Below, in pieces: positions 49,374 through 57,139 of a stretch of DNA of 64,000 nt. The translations under genes and the position numbers were made by a program. This DNA comes from Gracilimonas mengyeensis. GTDB lineage: Bacteria > Bacteroidota > Rhodothermia > Balneolales > Balneolaceae. The notes beneath the pieces are model-generated. The model made no database searches. It saw nothing but the letters and a program-made list of their open reading frames with translations, and was not told where the DNA came from. Each line of letters opens with the position of its first letter. The stretch's first letter is position 1. The stretch is from the NCBI RefSeq assembly GCF_900182705.1, contig NZ_FXTP01000016.1:54110-118109 (forward strand), written 5' to 3'.

Positions 49374-51455
49374 TTATTGATCTAATCCTACTTCTTCAAT
49401 TTCCAATTCATTATCAGGACGAGTAGTATCAGTATCGTCGCCTTTTAAGTATTGATTAAACCAACGCATCATGCGGAGGTTGAAATCATAACGGGCCGTG
49501 GCATTTCGGTTTCCATGGCCTTCGCCGGGGTACAGCACCAAACGAACGGGAGTGTCGGTCCGCGTTTTGATGTGGCGATATAACTCATACGATTGTCCCG
49601 GATCAACCCGCGTATCTTCTTTTCCATGCATAATCAGGATTGGGGTTTCCGCCTTGTCTACATGGTAAATCGGACTGCGTTCCAGGAAGTCCATATAATT
49701 ATTCCAAATACGCTCGCGGGCATGTACGTGGTATAACTCCTCGGGAATGTCGCTTGTGCCCCATTTTGAGAGGTTGTTACTGATACCTACCGACATCACC
49801 CCGGCTGCAAAACGGTCGCTGTAATAGGTGCTCATCCAGGCCGTGGCATAACCGCCATAAGAACCACCGGTTACACCTACTTTGTCGCCATCAACAATGC
49901 CTTGTTCAATCAGGTAATCCACCCCTTCCACAATGTCGTCAAACTCGGCACCGGCCAAATCACCCTGACTGCTCATGGCAAATTCAATGCCTTTGCCTGT
50001 GCTTCCGCGGTAGTTGGGATAGAAAACAGCGTATCCCTGGGCAGCCGCTACTTGTCCGGGCATAGAATAGGCCGTTAGCCAGGCGTTGCTATAATGCGCT
50101 TCCGGGCCGCCATGAATTACATTGATCAGCGGATATCGCTTTCTCAGATCTTTAACATGGGGATAAGTCTGGCCTTCGTGATCTGTTGGATATATCAGAA
50201 TGCCATCAATTTCGAAGCCATCTTCGGTGGTAAAAGTCACCACTTCCTGTTCGCCCAGTGCAACCTCATCCAGCCATGGGTTGGTGTTTGTAAAACGTTC
50301 AGGAGATTTCTCCCCTTTCTTCATCACGTACACTTCATCGGGGTGATTGGGGGTGGATACATCAAATACGTGGTTGCCATTAGGGGCATGGGCAAAGGCT
50401 TTCAGGATGGGACCGCCTGTTGGAATAATGGATTTCATCTGGCTGCCATCACTTTTGATGCTGCCAAATTCACTCCAAACGCCTTTACTGGCCAGGTAAT
50501 GCAGGGTGTTGTTATTGGCCCATTCCACCTGCTCAAAAAATTTCCCTTTAAAATCTTTTTTTAACCATTCGGCCTCTCCCGTCTCAGGATCTACCATTTT
50601 CAATCGGCCGTCAATAGGATCATTGATATGCGCGCCGGCAATCATGGCAATCTTATCGCTTTCCGGGCTCCACTTTAATTCGCCCAGTTTTCCTTCATGA
50701 TCTACTTCTGCCAGAATTTCTCCGGAATGATGATCCACAATATAAACTTGCTGCGCCATATAATAATCATCTACCAGCGGAGTGGGTGCTGCGGCCACAG
50801 CAATTTTGGATTGATCAGGGCTCCAGTACAAGGCCGATACGTTTCCTTCTATTTCAATTCGGTGCGGATCATGTCCGTCCATCCCTAAATTCTGGATGTA
50901 CGCCCAGGTATTGGTCAGGTTTTCTTCATAAATCTCTGGAGAATATGGTAGTGGATTCTCTGATTTTTCTTTGGGTTGAGCCGCCCGGAAGGCCAGGTGG
51001 TTTCCATCCGGAGCCCAGGTGTAGCTGGAAATGTTGGTTTGAAAAGAGAATAATTTCTGAGCTTCTCCGCCATTCAGTGAAATTTCATACACGGAGCGTG
51101 TCGCATCGCCGTCTTGTTTATCAATGTATGTAATGGAATTGTGATTGGGACGAAAAGCTACGCCACTTACGCTACGCCCCGTGATAAACGGCATGCTTTC
51201 ACCACTTTCAATATCTAGCAAATATAGATGATAGCTGGCAGGTACATTTTTCTCAAATGGATCCGCGGGTACGGCTACCGTGTAGGCTGCCGTTTTGCCA
51301 TCCGGTGAAAGATAGACCGAACCTACGCTTTTAAGTTTTGCGAGCTGGTCGGATGTTAATCCTTGTTGAGCTACTGCCTTGCCGGCAAAGCCTGCCAACA
51401 AGAACACCCAAAGGGCAAAAAAGGCTGTGATTTTTAATCGAAATAAACGCTTCAT
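49374..51455 (-). CDS. Secreted S9 family prolyl oligopeptidase-like peptidase
   Basis: A 693-aa protein with a signal peptide (residues 1-29, G-K-A-V-A-Q). Residues about 35-400 form an N-terminal beta-propeller; residues about 410-670 the alpha/beta hydrolase. Catalytic Ser is in G-G-S-Y-G-G-Y, Asp in E-D-T-R-V-D and His in G-E-G-H-G. This is the acylaminoacyl/dipeptidyl aminopeptidase branch (S9C-like), which trims short peptides. A tail after the hydrolase is acidic. Likely periplasmic. It has its own terminator and is monocistronic. Confidence 0.93.
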   Translation of the reverse strand: MKRLFRLKITAFFALWVFLLAGFAGKAVAQQGLTSDQLAKLKSVGSVYLSPDGKTAAYTVAVPADPFEKNVPASYHLYLLDIESGESMPFITGRSVSGVAFRPNHNSITYIDKQDGDATRSVYEISLNGGEAQKLFSFQTNISSYTWAPDGNHLAFRAAQPKEKSENPLPYSPEIYEENLTNTWAYIQNLGMDGHDPHRIEIEGNVSALYWSPDQSKIAVAAAPTPLVDDYYMAQQVYIVDHHSGEILAEVDHEGKLGELKWSPESDKIAMIAGAHINDPIDGRLKMVDPETGEAEWLKKDFKGKFFEQVEWANNNTLHYLASKGVWSEFGSIKSDGSQMKSIIPTGGPILKAFAHAPNGNHVFDVSTPNHPDEVYVMKKGEKSPERFTNTNPWLDEVALGEQEVVTFTTEDGFEIDGILIYPTDHEGQTYPHVKDLRKRYPLINVIHGGPEAHYSNAWLTAYSMPGQVAAAQGYAVFYPNYRGSTGKGIEFAMSSQGDLAGAEFDDIVEGVDYLIEQGIVDGDKVGVTGGSYGGYATAWMSTYYSDRFAAGVMSVGISNNLSKWGTSDIPEELYHVHARERIWNNYMDFLERSPIYHVDKAETPILIMHGKEDTRVDPGQSYELYRHIKTRTDTPVRLVLYPGEGHGNRNATARYDFNLRMMRWFNQYLKGDDTDTTRPDNELEIEEVGLDQ

Positions 51456-51853
51456 TATACCTCCTGATTAGTGAATTTTCATGGTGCCCAAATATAGGCA
51501 ATCGGATATCAGAACTGAAAGCTGGCAGCTTTATTTTGGGGATTGAAAACTTGCCGCACAGACTTTGCAGTTTCGGGAATCTATGGCGGGCTTGTTAATA
51601 CTGTGTGAAGGGTGAGGTTTTAGGTGTTAGGTGCAAGGTGTTAGTGGCAAGGCTCAAGTGATGAAATAGTCTCCATGATTCATCCAATTAGCACTTTTGG
51701 CGAACTCAACTTCAAACTATCCAAAAGAGCTTCCCCGCTTGGGCGGGGATTGAGGGGTGGGTAAATTGGTACCAAGGCCTCGCTCATTTTGCATAGCAAG
51801 AACCTAATTTCAAACAATAGCAAATCTTTGCCCGCATCCACCCTCACCTTAAT

Positions 51854-51869
51854 CCTCTCCCGGGAGAGG
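51854..51869. repeat. 16-bp perfect palindrome
   Basis: CCTCTCCCGGGAGAGG, centred at 51861/51862. The arm GGGAGAGG also closes repeat B, as CCGGGAGAGGTG. Confidence 0.9.
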
Positions 51870-51934
51870 AAATGACTTGGTTGGATTAAAGCTGATGCAA
51901 AGATCCATCTGAACTGAATCCCAAACTCGCCACA

Positions 51935-51965
51935 CTCGTTCCACACGCTCTGCGTTGGAACGAAA
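51935..51965. repeat. 31-bp repeat, family C, copy 2
   Basis: CTCGTTCCACACGCTCTGCG plus TTGGAACGAAA; identical to 54902-54932 and to the reverse complement of 39046-39076. Confidence 0.93.
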
Positions 51966-51987
51966 TAGGTCAGCATTTACCATGATC

Positions 51988-53214
51988 CTAGTTCAGCATC
52001 ACCGAAACACTATCCAGCGAGCCATCTACAGGGGCAGGTTCTACGTCTAACAAATGTACCATCAGGGGATATAAATGAATATTTTCAAAAGTTTCCATTT
52101 GGTAACCCTTCTTAAAATCCGGGCCAGCTGCAACAAACAAAGAATGCATTTCGGGAGCCTGGTTATCAAAGCCGTGAGCCCCGCCGGCGGGGTAGCCGGG
52201 ACGCTCCTCCACATACTGCCGGGTACTTATGGTATAGCCTACATCGGCAATCAACAATAAATCAGGCACGCGATGATGATTTTTGAGATGAAATCGTTCA
52301 GGAATCTCATCCTTTTTATACACCCGGAAATGCTCCGCACTTTCTTTCAGCACTTGATAGACTTCTTCGAGATTTCCATTGCGCACATTGGCCATCAGAG
52401 CCGGACTGTACTCCACCATCTGCAATTCATCCGGATTGATGAACTCATCCAACAGCACCAAACGCTCCCGCGAAACTTCCGCCATTCCGTGATCTGAAAC
52501 TACCATTAAATTGGTTTGATCCGCCAGTCCTCTTTCCTTCAACTGCTCGGTCAGGTATCCAATCAACTCATCGGCACGTTGAATCGCAGCCACGGTTTCC
52601 TCCGAATTAGGCCCATACCGGTGTCCGTAGGTATCCACAAAACTGAAGTAGAGCGTAGCGAAATCAACCTCCTTCTCATTGCCCAGATCCAGCCATTTCA
52701 GTACGGTGTCGATGCGGGCCGAATCGGGCATCCCGCCATCGTATTTCTTCCAGTGCGTCGGACGCATATCCTGAATCGGCGCCTCCGATCCCACCCAAAA
52801 CATCGTTCCGGTTTTCACTCCGGCTTTTTCCAGCGTATTCCAGATCGGCTCCCCCCCGTACCAGTCTGCATTTTCTACGGCCTCCCGGTTGCCAATACTG
52901 AAAGATTTGCCCATTTCAGCATCGTACATATTGTTGCCTACAAATCCACTGTTTTCGGGATAAAGTCCGGTTGCTATGGCATAGTGGTTCGGAAATGTTT
53001 TGGAAGGGAAAATGGGGATCATTCCTTCACTCACAACGCCTGAAGAAACTAACTTATCAAAGTTTGGCGTGTCTGTCTTGGAAAGATAATCTACCCTGAA
53101 ACCATCAAAAGAAACCAGTAACAATTTGTTAGGCTCCGTTTGAGTTGAAGGTGTTTGGCATGCGGTAATGAAGGCAAAAGCCAGCACTACCATCAATAGA
53201 TGTTTCAGGCGCAT
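51988..53214 (-). CDS. Nucleotide pyrophosphatase/phosphodiesterase family lipoprotein
   Basis: A 408-aa protein of the NPP (alkaline phosphatase superfamily) type. Lipobox T-A-C near residue 19. Metal ligands and nucleophile: L-L-V-S-F-D-G-F-R (Asp), P-S-K-T-F-P-N-H-Y (nucleophile Thr), S-F-V-D-T-Y-G-H-R (Asp/His), V-S-D-H-G-M (Asp-His) and G-A-H-G-F-D-N (His). It should hydrolyse nucleotide or phosphodiester bonds in the periplasm or at the surface. All sites are intact; length is normal for bacterial NPPs. Stands alone, with the aldo/keto reductase gene upstream on the same strand 104 bp away. Confidence 0.92.
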   Translation of the reverse strand: MRLKHLLMVVLAFAFITACQTPSTQTEPNKLLLVSFDGFRVDYLSKTDTPNFDKLVSSGVVSEGMIPIFPSKTFPNHYAIATGLYPENSGFVGNNMYDAEMGKSFSIGNREAVENADWYGGEPIWNTLEKAGVKTGTMFWVGSEAPIQDMRPTHWKKYDGGMPDSARIDTVLKWLDLGNEKEVDFATLYFSFVDTYGHRYGPNSEETVAAIQRADELIGYLTEQLKERGLADQTNLMVVSDHGMAEVSRERLVLLDEFINPDELQMVEYSPALMANVRNGNLEEVYQVLKESAEHFRVYKKDEIPERFHLKNHHRVPDLLLIADVGYTISTRQYVEERPGYPAGGAHGFDNQAPEMHSLFVAAGPDFKKGYQMETFENIHLYPLMVHLLDVEPAPVDGSLDSVSVMLN

Positions 53215-53318
53215 AGTATCCAGTATTGATTAAAAAAAGAGAACAGAAAGATACAAAAGCACCTTCTGCCCTCCGGTTAAATTACCGTAAAATCGTAGAA
53301 AGCTGGTTCTTACTGAAA

Positions 53319-54305
53319 TTACCAGCGTTGATGGACCAAAGGTTTAATATCGGATTCATAAATCTTGTCGATTTCTTTCATGATATCAAAGGGGATATCT
53401 GGCTTCTCAGCTGCTTCCAGATTCGATTCTACATGTTCTACTTTAGACGCGCCAGGAATCACGCAGCCCACTTCATTACGCATCAATACCCATCGCAATG
53501 CAAGATGGACCAGGTTGGTATCGTCAGGCAGTGCGTTTTTCAATTTGTCTACTGCTTCCACTCCTGCTTCAAACGGAATACCGGAGAAGGTTTCCCCCAC
53601 ATCAAAAGCATCGCCTTCACGGTTAAAGTTGCGGTGATCACTTTCGCCAAATTCCGTGTCTTTGGTAAACTTACCAGTCAGCAATCCACTGGCCAGTGGC
53701 ACGCGCACAATCAGTCCAACGTTCTTTTCTTTGGCCTTCGGAAACAGCAACTCATGCGGGCGCTGACGAAACATATTGTAGATCACTTGTATGGTGGTCA
53801 CATTGTCATATTCCAGTGCTTTTAGGCCTTCTTCCACCTTCTCTACACTTACACCGAGATTCAGAATCTTGCCCTCTTCTTTCATCTTCTCAAACTCTCC
53901 GAAAATCTCCGGGCGGTAATATACGTCGGTAGGCGGACAGTGGAGTTGAATAAGGTCGATTGCCTCCACATCCAGGCGTTTCAGGGAATCTTCTACATAG
54001 CCGCGCAGGGCTTCGGTGGTGTAATTTTCACTGGTATGAGGATCAATTTGCCGGCCGCATTTGGTAGCCACATACACACGGTTACTTGCATTTTTGATGG
54101 CTTTACCTACGGCCTTTTCACTTTCCGTGGCTTTGTACACATCGGCCGTGTCAATGAAATTTACCCCGTTATCAATGGCTTTTTCGAGAGTTTTTTGGGC
54201 GAGGTCGTGATCAAAATCGGTGCCCCATTTACCTCCCAGCTGCCAGGTTCCAAGGGATATTTCCGAAATTTCAAATCCTGTTTTTCCTAATGTCCGGTAG
54301 TTCAT
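53319..54305 (-). CDS. Aldo/keto reductase
   Basis: A 328-aa NADPH-dependent oxidoreductase with the catalytic tetrad visible: Asp and Tyr in F-I-D-T-A-D-V-Y, Lys in V-A-T-K-C-G, and His in I-Q-L-H-C-P. The NADP site region near the end (C-V-I-P-G-A-S-K-V-E-H-V-E-S-N) is complete. It belongs to the broad YajO/Tas-like branch; substrate unknown. The length is normal. It may be cotranscribed with the NPP gene but the 104-bp gap makes this uncertain. Confidence 0.93.
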   Translation of the reverse strand: MNYRTLGKTGFEISEISLGTWQLGGKWGTDFDHDLAQKTLEKAIDNGVNFIDTADVYKATESEKAVGKAIKNASNRVYVATKCGRQIDPHTSENYTTEALRGYVEDSLKRLDVEAIDLIQLHCPPTDVYYRPEIFGEFEKMKEEGKILNLGVSVEKVEEGLKALEYDNVTTIQVIYNMFRQRPHELLFPKAKEKNVGLIVRVPLASGLLTGKFTKDTEFGESDHRNFNREGDAFDVGETFSGIPFEAGVEAVDKLKNALPDDTNLVHLALRWVLMRNEVGCVIPGASKVEHVESNLEAAEKPDIPFDIMKEIDKIYESDIKPLVHQRW

Positions 54306-54640
54306 AATGGCTGTTTATGATTAGATATTTTCTGTTTTCCGTAAGGTAAACATCCTGCAAGAGCTCTGCATTCGATTGATGGTTATTTTTGCCCGGCCTA
54401 CTACTACTTGAGGCAATCTGGTCCCGAATAACTCAGGAGAATGATCTTGCATTTTGCGGACCTTATCTAGCCAATTCCCTGAACCACTATTTCCTGTGGC
54501 TCTTAAAAAGCTACCTTTAGCTTATTGGAAATCATTTTGTGGCACAGGTTCATCGGCGGTAGCCTCTGAATGACGGGACTTGTTTAATCTTTTCCCTACG
54601 AATTCACGGAGGCATCCTAATCCCAAATTTCCACATAAAT

Positions 54641-54663
54641 CTTTTGAAGTTACACTTCAACAG
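54641..54663. repeat. 23-bp palindrome, family A, copy 4
   Basis: CTTTTGAAGT-TAC-ACTTCAACAG, one mismatch. Preceded by AAAT rather than AGAT, followed by TAAAAGC, as in copy 1 (TAAAAG). Confidence 0.87.
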
Positions 54664-54746
54664 TAAAAGCTCTGCAAAATTGTCCTTGTCAACTCTAATA
54701 CTGTCCTCCCTGATTTCATAACAGCTCGATGGCTGTTATAAAATCG

Positions 54747-54762
54747 GTCCCTCCGAAGGGAC
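54747..54762. repeat. Short hairpin
   Basis: GTCCCT-CCGA-AGGGAC, a perfect 6-bp stem. The same style as other small hairpins in gaps, with an AAATCGGT lead. Confidence 0.7.
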
Positions 54763-54901
54763 ACACGTTCTTTTCTATGGATAGACTTGAACCCGATTAT
54801 TTTGCGTGACGTCTCTATGAGACTCGTTTCGTTAACAATCACTTTTACCACGGACTTATATCCTTGCTATTTTCTTTCATCCCTCCGGTATTCTCTTTCC
54901 C

Positions 54902-54932
54902 CTCGTTCCACACGCTCTGCGTTGGAACGAAA
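54902..54932. repeat. 31-bp repeat, family C, copy 3
   Basis: Identical in sequence and orientation to 51935-51965, 18 bp before the cyclase stop codon (on the opposite reading strand). Confidence 0.93.
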
Positions 54933-54949
54933 TCTCTCGACGTAACCAA

Positions 54950-57136
54950 CTATTTCGATTGCATCACATACACCCCGTTCCAATCTGGACCGGGTGGGTT
55001 TTGTTTCATCTGCTTACACCGGTTAATAAAAATACCTGATGGATTTTGCTCGTATTCTTCCAGCCTGGCAGAGGCTTCAAATTTGGCGATCGCTTTATCC
55101 CACTCCTGATTCAGGTAATGCTCCATCCCCTCCTCATACAACCCAATGCAATCAAAAAGCTCCTGATAAGCATCCTCTCTCAATCCGGCTATCTCATACA
55201 CTCTGGCCGGCTGTGTTCGGCCTTTGACCACAATCTGATCCAAAAACCGAAATACACACTCATCCCCAAACTTCTCAGCTTCTTTTTTGGTGGCCTCCGT
55301 TACCATCGTGAATACGCCATACTGTTTGGCCCCACTTTCGCAACGGGCCGCAAGGTTCACGTTATCCCCCATCATAGTATAATTAAAGCGGCGTTCCGAG
55401 CCCATATTTCCCGTCACCATATTTCCTGTATTCATCCCCATACGATGCTGCATGTTGATCACGATATCGGGCCATCCGTCTTTTCCCCATTTTTGTCGTA
55501 AACGCGCCAATTCTTTTTGCATTAGTTGGGATGACATACACGCTTGCAGGGCATGGTCTTTTACCGGCACCGGGGCACCAAAAAAGGCTACAATGGCATC
55601 CCCAATATATTTATCCAGCGTACCGCCCCGGTCGTTGACAATTCCAGTCATGCTATTCAGGTATTCATTAATCAGTTTCACCAACTCTTTCGCTTCCAGC
55701 TGTTCTGAGAAGGTAGAAAAAGAAACAATATCACTAAAAAAAGCCGTCATGTAGGTTTCTTCACCGCCCAAACTCGGTTCCTTGCCCGATTCTATCATTT
55801 GGTCAACCAACTCGGGAGATACATAGGAAGAGAACATACCACGAATACGCTTCTTCTCCTTCAGTTCGGTGTAGTATTGATAGCTAACCATGCCCACCTG
55901 CGTAAGTATTATTGCAGCAACCGGCCCCACAATCTGCATTAGCACCTGCTGATTTACAAACGCCCAGACGGTAATCCCGAAATAAACACCTGCAGCAATC
56001 AAGGAATAAAAAATACCCCAGTTTGCACTCCAGCGACCATTTACCAACGCAATGCTCAGACACATAACAAACATGATAAATATGGTTGGATACCCTCCAA
56101 AGCGGGTGATGTAATTACTATCTAAAACCGTTTGGATGGCGTTGGCATGCACCTGATACCCTGGGCGCGGTTCTTTGCCTGCATTGGCAAATGGTGTGGC
56201 GTAAAAGTCTTTCAGGAGCGGCATCGTGGCGCCAATAATCACAATTTTATCTTTAAATACGCCACGCTGCAGTAATCCAATCTCAGGATCGTCAAAAGTA
56301 TTGATCCCATATTCCAATTCCCTCTCAAAATTGGTGGTGTAGCTTGAATCATCAATTACTTCCTCCAGCGAGACTTCCGGAAAGGTACCATCCGGACCAT
56401 AGTAATTTATTATGAAAGAGCTCTTCCATGCTTCTTTTTCATAATTACCATCTTTCTGAATAGAGTACGCCCCCAGCTTGAATACATGTGTGGAATCTTG
56501 TGATAAGGGGGCGATTTCTTCATAGGGAATCTCGTCAAACAGACGAATGCCCTCCAAACCCAACATATAATAATCCTCCTCCTGATACTCGGTACCAAAA
56601 CGGTAATTCCTAACTGCCCCGTCAGATGCAAGGTTAACATGTACAAATCCGACCCGATTGGGATTATTATCTTGAAGTACTTCCGTTGGAAACACTTGGG
56701 TCAGTCCTTGTGAAAACTGGTTTTCCATTAAACGTAAGTCGCCCCCTAATATGACGTTTCCATATTTATTAAGCGCTTGAGCAAAAAGGGTGTCGTTTCG
56801 AAGTTCATCCTTATCCGGGTTATTAAAAACAACATCAAATAGAATGACTTTGGCGCCGGCTTTATTCAGATTCTCAACCAGGCGTGCATATATAGAAGTA
56901 GGCCAGGGATATTTTTCCGGAATTTCTTCATCGGCCTGATCACTTATCGCTACCAGCACAATGGGGGAGTCAGATACATCCAACGGGCCTCGCCACTCAA
57001 ATAACTTATCTGTGTACCGGTATTCCAGTGGCTGCAGGGGTTTTAGGAAGAGAAACAATATAGAAATCACAAAAGCCCCCAAAGCAATGGCTGAAAGTGC
57101 TAAAAAAGTCTTTTTCTTTTTTTTGGGGATGGACAT
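54950..57136 (-). CDS. CHASE2-domain adenylate cyclase
   Basis: A 728-aa protein; the ATG at 57136 is preferred over the adjoining GTG at 57139. One N-terminal helix (about 13-33) leads to a periplasmic CHASE2 domain (about 40-340: D-V-V-F, V-F-N-N-P-D, I-I-G-A-T). Three membrane helices follow (about 345-415), then a class III catalytic domain (about 445-640). Metal aspartates are in A-F-F-S-D-I-V-S-F and D-K-Y-I-G-D-A. Lys in D-K-Y-I-G and Thr in Y-T-M-M-G are the adenylate-type purine readers, and N-L-A-A-R is present. A short TPR-like helix pair ends the chain. It starts 3 bp after the barrel gene stop: last gene of the four-gene operon. Confidence 0.93.
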   Translation of the reverse strand: MSIPKKKKKTFLALSAIALGAFVISILFLFLKPLQPLEYRYTDKLFEWRGPLDVSDSPIVLVAISDQADEEIPEKYPWPTSIYARLVENLNKAGAKVILFDVVFNNPDKDELRNDTLFAQALNKYGNVILGGDLRLMENQFSQGLTQVFPTEVLQDNNPNRVGFVHVNLASDGAVRNYRFGTEYQEEDYYMLGLEGIRLFDEIPYEEIAPLSQDSTHVFKLGAYSIQKDGNYEKEAWKSSFIINYYGPDGTFPEVSLEEVIDDSSYTTNFERELEYGINTFDDPEIGLLQRGVFKDKIVIIGATMPLLKDFYATPFANAGKEPRPGYQVHANAIQTVLDSNYITRFGGYPTIFIMFVMCLSIALVNGRWSANWGIFYSLIAAGVYFGITVWAFVNQQVLMQIVGPVAAIILTQVGMVSYQYYTELKEKKRIRGMFSSYVSPELVDQMIESGKEPSLGGEETYMTAFFSDIVSFSTFSEQLEAKELVKLINEYLNSMTGIVNDRGGTLDKYIGDAIVAFFGAPVPVKDHALQACMSSQLMQKELARLRQKWGKDGWPDIVINMQHRMGMNTGNMVTGNMGSERRFNYTMMGDNVNLAARCESGAKQYGVFTMVTEATKKEAEKFGDECVFRFLDQIVVKGRTQPARVYEIAGLREDAYQELFDCIGLYEEGMEHYLNQEWDKAIAKFEASARLEEYEQNPSGIFINRCKQMKQNPPGPDWNGVYVMQSK

Positions 57137-57139
57137 CAC

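Larger units (their letters stand above)
51456..51987. other. Intergenic region with palindromes and family C copy 2
   Basis: About 530 bp. Elements include a tandem-like GTGTTAG run near 51630, CCCCGC-TTG-GGCGGGG (about 51735-51752), the perfect 16-bp palindrome CCTCTCCCGGGAGAGG at 51854-51869, and family C copy 2 (51935-51965). Palindromes of the type CTCTCC...GGAGAG also occur in repeat B. No believable gene; a 98-codon frame is an artefact of the repeats. Confidence 0.7.
54306..54949. other. Longest intergenic gap, with repeats A and C
   Basis: About 640 bp between the aldo/keto reductase promoter side and the end of the cyclase gene. Family A copy 4 (54641-54663), GTCCCT-CCGA-AGGGAC (54747-54762), GTCTC-TAT-GAGAC (54811-54823) and family C copy 3 (54902-54932) are found in it. 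The left 330 bp carry no such elements and no credible gene; they may be decayed coding sequence. Confidence 0.65.

Noticed and set aside
51680..51976. 98-codon minus-strand frame in the gap before the phosphodiesterase gene
   Set aside because: Runs through palindromes and family C; the resulting peptide resembles typical repeat-derived artefacts.
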